From positions 44,408-108,407 of the forward strand of contig JAGPDF010000003.1 in NCBI GenBank assembly GCA_018057705.1: a stretch of DNA of 64,000 nt. The letters run 5' to 3'. Shown piece by piece: positions 42,523 through 51,318 of the stretch. The notes beneath the pieces were generated by a model that saw only the letters and a program-made list of their open reading frames with translations, was not told the DNA's origin and searched no databases. The DNA comes from Thermoanaerobaculia bacterium. GTDB taxonomy: Bacteria > Acidobacteriota > Thermoanaerobaculia > Multivoradales > JAGPDF01. Positions within the stretch are counted from its first letter, which is position 1. Each line of letters opens with the position of its first letter. Position numbers and translations under genes: made by a program.

Positions 42523-43773
42523 ATGAAGCGTGCGCGGACGATGTCGGATCTTCGCGGATTCTCCCGGCTCGCGGTCGAGGCGACCGTCGCGATGACCGAT
42601 CTGGTCGAGGAGGTTCACCGCAGCGTGACGAGCGTGCCGGAGGTGGGCAAGCCGGATCCGGCGCGCCGGAAGCGCATGCGCGGCATCACCGGATTCGTCT
42701 ACCGGACCGTGCGGCGGATCACCCACTGGGTCGGCCACAGCGTCGACGGCGGACTCGCCCAGCTGCAACCGCTCCTGCTCACCCAGCCTGCAACGGTTCC
42801 TCCGTCGAGCGCTCCCGTGTCACCCCATCGCGACGCCATCCTCGCGGCGCTCAACGGCGTGCTCGGCGACCACCTCGAGGCGACCGGCAACCCGCTCGCC
42901 ATCCCGATGACGTTCCGGCGCCACGGACGGGAGCTCGACGCGAAGCAGGAGAGGGGGAACCGGATGCTCCTCCTCCTGCACGGCCTCTGCAGGAGCGATC
43001 TTCAGTGGTCGAGAAAGGGCCACGACCACGGCGCCCGCCTCGCATCGGAGCTCGGTTTCACGCCCGTCTACCTGCATTACAACAGCGGCCGGCCGGTCGC
43101 GACCAACGGCAACGAGCTGGCCATGCGCCTGGACTCCTTCGTCGCCGACTGGGGTGGGCCGTTGGGCGAGATCGTCGTCATCGCGCACAGCATGGGTGGG
43201 CTCGTGATGCGTAGCGCCTGCCAGGTCGCCGAGCGCGAGAAGCTCGCCTGGCTCGGCAAACTGCGCCAGATCGTCTTTCTCGGCACGCCGCATCACGGCG
43301 CGCCGCTCGAGCGCGGCGGCAACTGGGTGACCCTCGCGCTCGACGCCTCCTCCTACACTGCGGCTTTCGCCCGCCTGGGACGGATCCGCAGCGCCGGCAT
43401 CACCGATCTGCGCTTCGGCCAGGTGACGGCGCTACGGGGAGGCGACCGCTTCGCTCCCGGCAGCGGCCATCGCGAGATCGTGCCCCTTCCCCGGGGTGTC
43501 GCCTGCTATGCGATCGCTGCGACACTCGCCAAGAGTCCCCAAGCGGCGGTCACCGCCAGCGCGATGGCGGCCGCCAAGGCCGTCCTCGGCGACGGTCTCG
43601 TGCCGCTGGCGAGCGCGCTCGGCGACGACACCGATCCGGCGCGCGCGCTCGCCATTCCGGCGGACCGCCGCTGCATTCTCCGTGGCAGGAACCACCTCGA
43701 CCTGCTCGATCGCAGCGAGGCATACGAGCAACTCCGCTCCTGGCTTGCGGAAACGCCCGTAGCCACCCTCTGA
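42523..43773 (+). CDS. alpha/beta hydrolase (PGAP1-like lipase/esterase)
   Basis: 416 residues. The core has the oxyanion start MLLLLHGLCRSDLQWSR, the nucleophile elbow AHSMGGLVMRSA and FLGTPHHGAPLER, as in PGAP1-like and triacylglycerol-lipase families. A final GRNHLDLLDR carries the His, and a DGLVPLASAL stretch includes the Asp. The N-terminal about 130 residues are helical and unusual for the family. No signal peptide. It probably acts on a lipid or polyester at the membrane. Confidence 0.82.
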   Translation: MKRARTMSDLRGFSRLAVEATVAMTDLVEEVHRSVTSVPEVGKPDPARRKRMRGITGFVYRTVRRITHWVGHSVDGGLAQLQPLLLTQPATVPPSSAPVSPHRDAILAALNGVLGDHLEATGNPLAIPMTFRRHGRELDAKQERGNRMLLLLHGLCRSDLQWSRKGHDHGARLASELGFTPVYLHYNSGRPVATNGNELAMRLDSFVADWGGPLGEIVVIAHSMGGLVMRSACQVAEREKLAWLGKLRQIVFLGTPHHGAPLERGGNWVTLALDASSYTAAFARLGRIRSAGITDLRFGQVTALRGGDRFAPGSGHREIVPLPRGVACYAIAATLAKSPQAAVTASAMAAAKAVLGDGLVPLASALGDDTDPARALAIPADRRCILRGRNHLDLLDRSEAYEQLRSWLAETPVATL

Positions 43774-44087
43774 GGCAGGAGGAGGCCCACTCCCGCGGGG
43801 TGTTGCCGTGCCGCGCTGCGGCGCAGACCATGGCAAGCGGAGGCCGACGATGGCACCGGCTCCCGCCCCGAGACGGGACGGGACCGAATCGGGACCTCCG
43901 GTTGAAACGCCCTGGCAGGATCTGAGTTCCGGCGCAAGTCACCGGACGTCGATATAGCCTTCCCGAAGTTCCGCGCCTCCAGGGCGCCCACCGGTGCTCC
44001 CCTCCTTCGCCGCCTCCATTCCGGGAGGGAGGATCCCGTGCCGGTGCCCGCAACTTCACGCCGAACTGACTCGCCCCTCGAGCGGCC
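43774..44087. other. intergenic region upstream of the redox operon
   Basis: This 314-base gap should hold the promoter of the kinase/cytochrome operon. A short inverted pair (GGGACGGGACCG) and a TGGCAC near 43850 are visible, but not a full sigma-54 or sigma-70 promoter. I see no small gene or RNA. Confidence 0.5.
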
Positions 44088-45605
44088 ATGAAACCGCGCA
44101 TTGCCCAGCGCGTCATGGTGGCTGTCGGCGTTGTCTCGCTGGCGGTCTTCGGCACCTCCGCCTGGCTCGCCAGCCGGGCCCACGAACGCGAGCTCGCGTC
44201 GCTGGTCGAGCGCCAGGCTCTCATCCTCTCCGACACCATACGCAACAGCACCCGCCACGCGATGCTGCTCAACGAACGCGACATGGTGCACCGCATCATC
44301 GAGCAGATCGGGCGCCAGGACGGGCTGGAAAAGATCCGCGTCTACAACAAGGAGGGTGAGGTCATCTACTCGCCAGACGCCGCCCTCGTCGGCACGACGG
44401 TCGATCAGCACAACGAGGCCTGCGACGGCTGTCACAGCGACGGCACCTCCGTTGCGGAGCTCTCGGAGGGCCGCCGCACACGCGTCTTCCGCGCCGAGGG
44501 CGGCGATCGGCAGCTCGGCGTCATCACGCCGATTCCCAACGAGCCCATCTGCGCCAACGCCGGATGCCACGCTCATCCGCCGCAGCAGCAGGTGCTCGGG
44601 GTTCTCGACGTCACCGTTTCGCTCGCCGAGGTCGATTCCGCCGTGAGTGCAGGGCGGCGATCGGCATTCGCCTTCGCGCTCGCCGGAATCACGGCCATCA
44701 GCCTCCTCCTCGCGACCCTGTTCCATCGTTGGGTCGGAAAGCCCGTGCGCGCGCTCCTCGGCGCTACCGAGCGCGTCGCGGCGGGCGAGCTCGGCCACCG
44801 CGTCGCCGTCGTGCGCCACGACGAGCTCGGCCAGTTGGCCACCTCGTTCAATCAGATGACGACCAACCTCGCCGAAGCCCGCCACATGGTCTACCAATCG
44901 AACAAGCTGGCCTCCGTAGGTCGGCTGGCCGCCGGTATCGCCCACGAGATCAACAACCCGCTCACCGGCGTCCTCACCTATTCGAGCTTCCTGCTGAAGC
45001 GCGCCGTGGACGCGGAGACCCGGAGCGATCTCGAGACCATCGTCCACGAAACCAAGCGTTGCCGCGACATCGTCCGCGGCCTGCTCGATTTCTCGCGCCA
45101 GGTGCCGCCGAAGAAGACCATGGTCGACCTGAACGCCATCGTCGAGCGCGCGCTCGCCATCGTCGACAACCAGCTTCGGGTGCAGAACATTCACCTCACC
45201 AGGACCCTGGCGAGCGACCTGCCGCTCTTCCCGGCCGACGCCACCCAGCTGCAGCAGGTCATCCTGAACCTCCTCGTCAACGCCGCCGATGCCTTCGAGG
45301 CGGGCGACCGGCAGATCTTCGTCGCCACCGACCTGAAGAGCGTCGAGGGCCGCCAGTCGGTCGAGATCAAGGTCGCCGACAACGGCACGGGAATCTCGGA
45401 AAAGAACCTCGCCCACATCTTCGAGCCGTTCTTCACCACCAAGGAGAACCGGGGGACGGGACTCGGCCTCGCGGTCTGCTGGGGAATCGTCACCGAGCAC
45501 GGCGGCACGATCCGGGTCGACACCAAGGTCGGCCGCGGCACCACCTTCACCGTGCAGCTGCCGCTCGAGCCACAATCGCAGCCGGCAGCCGGAGGCGCCT
45601 CATGA
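44088..45605 (+). CDS. sensor histidine kinase with a periplasmic c-haem domain
   Basis: 505 residues. Helix one at about 8-28, a periplasmic domain at 30-190 and helix two at 194-212. The periplasmic part carries CDGCH (112-116) and C-x4-CH (CANAGCH, 155-161), so it probably binds one or two c-type haems as a redox or gas sensor. HAMP at about 213-265, then the phosphoacceptor His286 in GRLAAGIAHEINNPLTG, and an HATPase domain with LLVNAADAFEAG, VADNGTGI and GTGLGLAVCWGI. The stop overlaps the next gene by four bases. It is placed to phosphorylate one or both response regulators that follow. Confidence 0.9.
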   Translation: MKPRIAQRVMVAVGVVSLAVFGTSAWLASRAHERELASLVERQALILSDTIRNSTRHAMLLNERDMVHRIIEQIGRQDGLEKIRVYNKEGEVIYSPDAALVGTTVDQHNEACDGCHSDGTSVAELSEGRRTRVFRAEGGDRQLGVITPIPNEPICANAGCHAHPPQQQVLGVLDVTVSLAEVDSAVSAGRRSAFAFALAGITAISLLLATLFHRWVGKPVRALLGATERVAAGELGHRVAVVRHDELGQLATSFNQMTTNLAEARHMVYQSNKLASVGRLAAGIAHEINNPLTGVLTYSSFLLKRAVDAETRSDLETIVHETKRCRDIVRGLLDFSRQVPPKKTMVDLNAIVERALAIVDNQLRVQNIHLTRTLASDLPLFPADATQLQQVILNLLVNAADAFEAGDRQIFVATDLKSVEGRQSVEIKVADNGTGISEKNLAHIFEPFFTTKENRGTGLGLAVCWGIVTEHGGTIRVDTKVGRGTTFTVQLPLEPQSQPAAGGAS

Positions 45606-46429
45606 GAGCCCCGTTCGACGTGCTGCTGGTCGAGGACGAGCCCGTCGTGCGCGAGGCAGCGGCGAGGATCCTCCGACCCGAGGGGATCTCCCTCGATCGG
45701 GTCGAGGATGTCGACGGGGCGCTCGCACGCCTGCGGAGAGTCGATCATCGCGTCGTGCTGTCCGATCTCATGCTGCCGGGGTTCTCCGGCTTCGACCTGC
45801 TCGAGCGCGTGACGGGCGAGCGGCCCCATCTTCCCGTCATCCTGATCACCGGCTACGCCACCATCGAGAACGCCCTCGCCGCATTCAAGAAGGGCGCCTT
45901 CGACTTCCTCCCCAAGCCGTTCGACGTGGCGGAGCTGCTCGGCGTCGTACGCCGAGCGCTCAAGGCGGTCGAGCTGGGCAGCTGGTCCGCCGTCCCGGCT
46001 GAAATCCCGCAACCGGGCAGCGAGGCGAGCCGCGAGCGCTATTTCCTCGGCCAGCATGCCTGGGTCACGATCGAGAAGGGAGTCGCGACCTTCGGGCTCG
46101 CCGAGAGCTGGCCCGGCCTGCTCGCCGAGATCCGCACGATCGTCCTGCCCCAGAAGGGCGCGCGTCTGACCCAGGGGCTCGCCTGCGCGGAGATTGCCAC
46201 GGCCGACGCTTCGATCCACCGGATCTGGGCTCCGGTGAGCGGCACTGTGCTCGAAACCAACCCGGCGATCCTCGCGGATCCCGATCTACTGAATCGTGCC
46301 CCGTTCTCCTCGGGTTGGCTGGTGCGTGTCGCGCCGGCCGACCTCGAGGCGGAACTGGACGCCCTCACGCGCCGCGCCGGCGCCGTTCTCGCTCCGGCTG
46401 GAAGCGGCGGGGAGAAGGAGAAGCGATGA
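45602..46429 (+). CDS. response regulator fused to a GcvH-like domain without the lipoyl lysine (first)
   Basis: 275 residues, ATG overlapping the kinase stop. Receiver: VLLVEDEPVV, Asp55 in VVLSDLMLPGFSG, a Thr in LITGYA and Lys in FLPKPFDV. After a linker, residues about 145-265 resemble glycine-cleavage H protein: YFLGQHAWVTIEKGVATFGL, LPQKGARLTQGLACAEIATADASIHRIWAPVSGTVLETN. In real GcvH the ESVKA lysine is lipoylated; here the equivalent is EIATA, so there is no lysine. It lacks a DNA-binding or AAA domain, so it signals by protein contact, perhaps to the redox complex or partner regulator. Confidence 0.85.
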   Translation: MRAPFDVLLVEDEPVVREAAARILRPEGISLDRVEDVDGALARLRRVDHRVVLSDLMLPGFSGFDLLERVTGERPHLPVILITGYATIENALAAFKKGAFDFLPKPFDVAELLGVVRRALKAVELGSWSAVPAEIPQPGSEASRERYFLGQHAWVTIEKGVATFGLAESWPGLLAEIRTIVLPQKGARLTQGLACAEIATADASIHRIWAPVSGTVLETNPAILADPDLLNRAPFSSGWLVRVAPADLEAELDALTRRAGAVLAPAGSGGEKEKR

Positions 46430-47622
46430 TCTTTCTGATGGTTCTCTTGACGGTCGTGGTTTTCGCCGTCGTCGACCTTACTCTCCGGCTGACCCTCAAG
46501 CAGATGCAGGCAACCCGCGCGCGTCGTGAGCGCCAGCAGGCGCTGGACATCGGACTGAAGCTCGAGTTCGCCGAGGAGGCGCTCAGCCTGAAGCGCGTCG
46601 AAGTCGCCTCGCCGAAGGGCCGGATTCTCGCGGTCGATGACGAGCCGGTGATCCTCGACAGCTTCCGCAAGATTCTCGTCCTGGCGGGCTTCGCGGTCGA
46701 CACCGTGGAGTCCGGCCAGGAGGCCCTGAGTCTGGTGCGCAAGAACGACTACGATTTCGTCTTCACCGACCTCAAGATGCCGGGCATGGACGGGCTCGAC
46801 GTCGCCAAGGGAGTCCACCATCTCCGACCGGATATCGACATCGCGATCATCACCGGCTACGGCACGATCGAGTCGGCGGTGGACGCCATGCGATTCGGCG
46901 CCGTCGACTACGTTCAGAAGCCGTTCACGGAGGATGAGCTGGTCGAGTTCGCGAACCGCCTCGTGCTGCGCCGGCAGGATCGTCGCGAGCGCCTGACTCC
47001 GCCCGAGATCCGCCTGGTCACGCCCTCCTCCGCCGGCGTCGCTTCGCCGCGAGTGGTCAACGTTCCGGGCGGCATCTACGTTTCGCCGGAGCACAGCTGG
47101 GTGAAGATCGAGATGACGGGCGAGGCCCGAGTCGGGCTCGACGACTTCGTTCAGAAGTCGGTGGGACCGGTCACCGCGATCCGCCTGCCCGAACCCGGGC
47201 GAGCGGTGCGTCGCGGAGATGCTCTCTTCGCTCTCAGTATCGGAGGGGACGGGCAGGAGCTGCGCTTCGCGGCTCCTCTCTCGGGCAAGGTCGTGCACGT
47301 CAACCACGATCTCGACTATCAGCTCGATCTCATGCGTCTGCGTCCCTACGAGCAGGGCTGGGTCTGTACGATCGACCCGCAGGAGCTGACCGCCGACCTC
47401 GGCAAGCTCATGATCGGCGCCGATGCCGTCAGCTGGTACCAGAACGAGGCCCGCCGCTTCACCGACCGTCTGACGGAGGAGCTCGCAGCAGAGCCTGCCG
47501 TCGACAGGAGGAGCCCGCACACGAACGGGACGGCGCAACGTGCCGCCTGTCGCGCTTTCGACAAGACCTTTCTACAGCCGGCGCGGCTGCCAGAGACCGC
47601 TGCCCAGACAGTCAAGGTATGA
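46426..47622 (+). CDS. membrane-anchored response regulator fused to a GcvH-like domain (second)
   Basis: 398 residues, start overlapping the previous stop (ATGA). An N-terminal helix (MIFLMVLLTVVVFAVVDLTL) tethers it to the membrane, then a coiled segment and a receiver (ILAVDDEPVI, Asp115 in FVFTDLKMPGMDG, ITGYGTIESA, YVQKPFT). Residues about 218-345 are again H-protein-like (IYVSPEHSWVKIEMTGEARVGLDDFVQ ... LPEPGRAVRRGDALFALSIGG, then PLSGKVVHVNHDL). The lipoyl-lysine position is again not a lysine. Tethering suggests it acts at the membrane where the NrfD/FeS complex lies. Confidence 0.85.
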   Translation: MIFLMVLLTVVVFAVVDLTLRLTLKQMQATRARRERQQALDIGLKLEFAEEALSLKRVEVASPKGRILAVDDEPVILDSFRKILVLAGFAVDTVESGQEALSLVRKNDYDFVFTDLKMPGMDGLDVAKGVHHLRPDIDIAIITGYGTIESAVDAMRFGAVDYVQKPFTEDELVEFANRLVLRRQDRRERLTPPEIRLVTPSSAGVASPRVVNVPGGIYVSPEHSWVKIEMTGEARVGLDDFVQKSVGPVTAIRLPEPGRAVRRGDALFALSIGGDGQELRFAAPLSGKVVHVNHDLDYQLDLMRLRPYEQGWVCTIDPQELTADLGKLMIGADAVSWYQNEARRFTDRLTEELAAEPAVDRRSPHTNGTAQRAACRAFDKTFLQPARLPETAAQTVKV

Positions 47623-47653
47623 GCCGGCGCACGGAATCCGGACAGGTGATTCC

Positions 47654-48214
47654 ATGACGACGCGAACTGCCACCTGGTCGCACCTCCTGACCGCCCTCTG
47701 TCTGCTGTTGCCCACGGCGACAGCGGCTGCATCGGCCGCCGACGCCAAGGCAGAGACCCCCGCACCCTTGCCCTCGCCGGCCTCTCCCGAAACCGTCCGC
47801 TGGGCCTCTTCGGTCGGCGAGGTCGTCTTCCAGCACAGGCTCCACACGGAGGAGTTCGGCGCCGAATGTGTGTCCTGCCATCACGAGACCGTGGCGGCGA
47901 GTCTCGAGCTGCCGCACCCGGACTATTTCGACGGCTTCTGGGTCGACTGCGCCGTCTGCCACACGGGAAGCGCGACTCCAGCGGCCGCGGGCAAGTGCGT
48001 GGTCTGCCACCCGGAGCGCACCTCGGGGCTCACCCTCGAGATGCCGACCGTGAAGGTCGCGATTCACCGCAGCTGCTGGAAATGTCACGACCGCGGCACC
48101 GGATCCGAAGCGAGCACTCAATGCGGGTTCTGCCACCAGCGCTCCCGAGAGCCGCAGTCCCAGACGACGAAGGCCCCGCCGGCGCCGCCGGCTGGCCCGG
48201 CGACGAGCAAGTGA
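47654..48214 (+). CDS. five-haem class III-like cytochrome c
   Basis: 186 residues from ATG at 47654, signal peptide WSHLLTALCLLLPTATAAASA. Five CxxCH sites: CVSCH, CAVCH, CVVCH, CWKCH and CGFCH, with extra His (FQHRLHTEEF, HHET, AIHRS) likely as distal ligands. The spacing resembles cytochrome c3/c7-type proteins. Periplasmic. It lies 31 bases after the second regulator and seven bases before the FeS subunit gene, in the position hmcA takes in Hmc-type operons, though much smaller. Confidence 0.9.
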   Translation: MTTRTATWSHLLTALCLLLPTATAAASAADAKAETPAPLPSPASPETVRWASSVGEVVFQHRLHTEEFGAECVSCHHETVAASLELPHPDYFDGFWVDCAVCHTGSATPAAAGKCVVCHPERTSGLTLEMPTVKVAIHRSCWKCHDRGTGSEASTQCGFCHQRSREPQSQTTKAPPAPPAGPATSK

Positions 48215-48221
48215 GGAAGCC

Positions 48222-49082
48222 ATGAATCGACGCACCTTCCTGAAGATCGGCACCGTGGCCGGCTCGACACTGGTAGCAGGACGCGCCGAGGCCGCCGAAA
48301 AGGGCAACCCCGAGGAGTTCGTCGGCGTCCTCGTCGACACCACGCGCTGCATCGGCTGTCGCGCCTGCGAGCGCGCCTGCTCCGTGGAACACGACCTGCC
48401 GGTGCCGGACATCGAGAACGACGGCGCGCTCGCCGCACTGCGCCCGACGACCGAGACCCAGTGGACGGTGGTCAATCGCTTCGCCACGTCGAAGGGCGAA
48501 GTCTTCGTCAAGAAGCAGTGCCTGCACTGCTGGCAGCCGGCATGCGCCGCGGCCTGCCTGACGAACGCCATGGAGAAGACGCGCAGCGGACCGGTGGTCT
48601 GGCACCCCAGGAAGTGCATGGGCTGTCGCTACTGCCTGGTGTCCTGCCCGTTCGACATCCCGAAGTTCGAGTATCACTCGTGGAATCCGAAGATCCAGAA
48701 GTGCTCGATGTGCAGCGAACGGCTCGAGCAGGGTTTGGAGCCGGCCTGCGTGGGCTCGTGCCCGACCGACGCCCTCACCTTCGGCACCAAGCGCGAGCTG
48801 ATGGAGATCGCCCGTCTGCGCATCTATCACCACCCCGACCGCTACGTACACCAGATCTATGGCGAGTCCGAGGTCGGCGGGACCGGCTGGCTCTACCTCT
48901 CGGCGGTGCCTTTCGAGGAGATCGGCTTCCGTACCGATCTCGGCACGACGCCGTACCCGGAGTACACCCGCGACTTCCTCTACGGGGTTCCCCTCGTGCT
49001 CTTCGGACTTCCCGCCCTGCAGTTCGGTCTCCACCTGCTCGCCGACAAGAAGGACGAGGCGATGGAGCCCAGCGAGTCATGA
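48222..49082 (+). CDS. Tat-exported four-cluster ferredoxin subunit (HybA/HmcB/NrfC type)
   Basis: 286 residues. The Tat signal MNRRTFLKIGTVAGSTLVAG starts it. Cysteine clusters: CIGCRACERAC, CLHCWQPACAAAC, CMGCRYCLVSC and CSMC...CVGSC, enough for four [4Fe-4S] centres. A C-terminal hydrophobic helix (FLYGVPLVLFGLPALQFGLHLL) anchors it, as in HybA. It would carry electrons between the periplasmic cytochrome and the membrane quinone subunit. The stop overlaps the NrfD-type gene by four bases. Confidence 0.93.
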   Translation: MNRRTFLKIGTVAGSTLVAGRAEAAEKGNPEEFVGVLVDTTRCIGCRACERACSVEHDLPVPDIENDGALAALRPTTETQWTVVNRFATSKGEVFVKKQCLHCWQPACAAACLTNAMEKTRSGPVVWHPRKCMGCRYCLVSCPFDIPKFEYHSWNPKIQKCSMCSERLEQGLEPACVGSCPTDALTFGTKRELMEIARLRIYHHPDRYVHQIYGESEVGGTGWLYLSAVPFEEIGFRTDLGTTPYPEYTRDFLYGVPLVLFGLPALQFGLHLLADKKDEAMEPSES

Positions 49083-50311
49083 CTACGATGCCGATCTCGC
49101 CCGCTCCCGACCGCCTCCCGCTCCTGCGCTTCCTGCTCTCGGAGCTCAAACCCAAGGGGCCGCTGCTGACCCCGTTCAACGTCATCTCGATTCCGGTCAT
49201 CCTGCTCGGGATCGGCGTCCTCATCCAGCGCTTCATCTACGGCCTGGGTTCGATCACCAACCTGACTCAGGAGCACCCCTGGGGCCTCGGGATCGGCTTC
49301 GACGTCGTGACCGGGGTCGCCCTCGCCGGCGGCGCCTACACGCTGGCCTTCGCCGTCTACGTGATGCGGCTCGAGAAATACCATCCGATCATCCGCGCCA
49401 CGGTGCTGAACGGCCTGCTGGCCTACATCTTCTATGCCGGGGCTCTGGTGCTCGACCTCGGCCGGCCCTGGAATGTCATCAACCCGGTCATCGGCAACTC
49501 GTTCGGCTACAACTCGGTGCTCTTCCAGGTCGCCTGGAGCTTTCTGCTCTACATGCTCGTCGAGATGATCGAGCTCTCGCCGGCCTTCGCGGAGTGGCTG
49601 GGCTGGAAGCGCGCGCGGCGCGTCCTCGCCTCTCTGGCTCTGGGCGCCGTGATCATCGGGGTGACGCTGTCGACCCTTCACCAGGCCGGCCTGGGCGCCC
49701 TCTTCCTGATGGCCAAGCCGAAGATCCATCCGCTCTGGTACACCGAGTTCATTCCCATACTCTTCTTCGTCTCGAGCATCTTCGGCGGCCTGTCGATGGT
49801 CATCCTCGAGGGCACCCTGACCCACCGGCTGTTCGGCAAGCAGACGGATCCCAAGAAGCACGGCTCGTTCGACGATCTGATGCTCGGGCTCGGCAAGGGT
49901 ACCGCCATCGCCCTGTTCGTCTACTACTTCTTCAAGCTGCTCATCTTCCTGCACGAGCGCCAATGGGATCTGCTGGCGACCGGGTGGGGGGCCTGGTACC
50001 TCGTCGAGGTGATCGGCTTCGTGCTCGTGCCGTGCGTGATGTTCGCCTATGCGGTGCGCCACCGCCGGCCGGGACTCCTGCGGCTGGCTGCGGCCGGGGC
50101 GCTCGTCGGCCTGCTGCTCAATCGCCTGAACATCTCGATCGTCGCCTTCAACTGGCAGCTCGCCGAACGCTACTTCCCGAGCTGGCAGGAGTTCGTCGTG
50201 ACCCTGACGGTGCTCTTCACCGAAGTCTGGGTCTTCCGCTGGATCGTGCTTCGCTTGCCGATCCTGCGCGATGCGCACGAGCTGCCCAACCCGCGTCCCC
50301 TCGAGTCATGA
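49079..50311 (+). CDS. NrfD/HybB/HmcC-type quinone-interacting membrane subunit
   Basis: 410 residues with about ten transmembrane helices, the HybB-like length. Typical segments: PFNVISIPVILLGIGVLIQRFIYGLG, GFDVVTGVALAGGAYTLAFAVYVM, FYAGALVLDLGRPWNVINPV, STLHQAGLGALFLMAKPKIHPLWYTEFIPILFFVSSIFGGLSMVILEG. The STLHQAGLGAL and LDLGRP(W) motifs are conserved in HybB/HmcC. It exchanges electrons with menaquinone or ubiquinone. Translation is coupled to the FeS gene. Confidence 0.93.
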   Translation: MTTMPISPAPDRLPLLRFLLSELKPKGPLLTPFNVISIPVILLGIGVLIQRFIYGLGSITNLTQEHPWGLGIGFDVVTGVALAGGAYTLAFAVYVMRLEKYHPIIRATVLNGLLAYIFYAGALVLDLGRPWNVINPVIGNSFGYNSVLFQVAWSFLLYMLVEMIELSPAFAEWLGWKRARRVLASLALGAVIIGVTLSTLHQAGLGALFLMAKPKIHPLWYTEFIPILFFVSSIFGGLSMVILEGTLTHRLFGKQTDPKKHGSFDDLMLGLGKGTAIALFVYYFFKLLIFLHERQWDLLATGWGAWYLVEVIGFVLVPCVMFAYAVRHRRPGLLRLAAAGALVGLLLNRLNISIVAFNWQLAERYFPSWQEFVVTLTVLFTEVWVFRWIVLRLPILRDAHELPNPRPLES

Positions 50312-50352
50312 GCACCCGAGCGAGCGCCTGCCGAGTCCGCGAAGGAGGCTGA

Positions 50353-50478
50353 ATGGAAACCTACCGCTACGTGAACATCTTCGAGACCAAGGGCCTCGAG
50401 TACCTTCTGTTGGCCTCGTTCCTGGTCCTCTTCGTCGTCTTCGTGCGCTACCTTTCGGCCCCAGGCCGCAAGCCCTGA
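50353..50478 (+). CDS. 41-residue single-helix membrane protein closing the redox operon (HmcD-like position)
   Basis: ATG at 50353 directly after a full AAGGAGG, 41 bases behind the NrfD-type stop. The peptide starts METYRYVNIFETKGLEY, then a single helix LLLASFLVLFVVFVRYL and a short tail SAPGRKP, ending in TGA at 50476-50478. The size, position and 'FETKG-EY' entry resemble small accessory helices of Hmc/Tmc-type complexes (such as HmcD). It may stabilise the NrfD subunit. It was too short for ordinary gene calls. Confidence 0.8.
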   Translation: METYRYVNIFETKGLEYLLLASFLVLFVVFVRYLSAPGRKP

Positions 50479-50602
50479 CGCCGACCGACGGCTCCAGTGC
50501 CTCCGGGGTTCGCGCGCGTCTACCCTGGAAGCTACCCGCGAAGGCGTCCTGCACCCGGCGCCTTCGCGACACACCAGCGTTCTGCAGGCGCGAGGCTGAG
50601 CC

Positions 50603-51148
50603 CTATTTCGCGGCAAAGACGACGTCGTCGAACAGCATACGGAAACCTTGCTCGCCGCTGCACTCCAGCCGGAGCTGGACCGATCTCGCGGTGGCTCCGG
50701 TACGCGTCTCGCCACTCATCTGCTGCCAGCTCGTCTTCGGCGGCCGGGCGTCGGCCACCAGCGGCTCGGAGGCGTTCTCGCAGGCAGCGTCGTCCCCCTG
50801 GAAGATCGTGTAGCCGCAGACGTAGAGATCGCCCGAAGCGATCCTGAGGCGCACCGCGATCCGATAGTCGGTGTCCGGCTTGACCGGTATGCAGGGCGCC
50901 TGAAGACGCAGGCTGCCCTGGCGGTCGGTCCCGGCAAGCGCTCCCTTCGCCGGATCGCCGTCCGTGCGCTCATGGCTCGCGGACTCCTCGTGGACGCCGG
51001 TCCAACCCTCTATGTCCTGCGCAAATCCGCAGTTGCGGTTCGCGAGCAGGTTTCGCGTATCGGCTGCACACTCCGCCGCGACCGCCGCCGACCCTGCGAG
51101 ACCTGCCAGCGACGCGACGACTCCCACGCTCAGCACCAGGATCTTCAT
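50603..51148 (-). CDS. secreted carbohydrate-binding-like beta-sandwich protein
   Basis: 181 residues, ATG after AGGAGGAG. Signal peptide VLSVGVVASLAGLAGSAAVAA. The mature domain reads like a CBM4/9-type jelly roll: NLLANRNCGFAQDIEGWTG, GSLRLQAPCIPVKPDTDYRIAVRLRIASG, TGATARSVQLRLECSGEQGFRMLFDDVVF. Cysteines probably pair outside the cell. Ligand unknown. It converges on the 41-residue gene. Confidence 0.72.
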   Translation of the reverse strand: MKILVLSVGVVASLAGLAGSAAVAAECAADTRNLLANRNCGFAQDIEGWTGVHEESASHERTDGDPAKGALAGTDRQGSLRLQAPCIPVKPDTDYRIAVRLRIASGDLYVCGYTIFQGDDAACENASEPLVADARPPKTSWQQMSGETRTGATARSVQLRLECSGEQGFRMLFDDVVFAAK

Positions 51149-51318
51149 GATTCGACTCCTCCTGCGTGGCTAACCGACTTTCGGCCGGCCTCCGGGCCAG
51201 ACCCTGTCCTGCACGCTCGCCAGGGTCGAACGCCCTCTCGGCCGGAGCAAAAGGGCGGTGCAACGCACGAGTTGTCCCCTCGTAGCCCGACTCAACGGTA
51301 GTGAGGCAGGGGGATCTC

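Noticed and set aside
43774-44087. Sigma-54 promoter for the redox operon suggested by TGGCAC.
   Set aside because: The matching GC element at the right distance is absent, and neither regulator has a sigma-54 activation domain.
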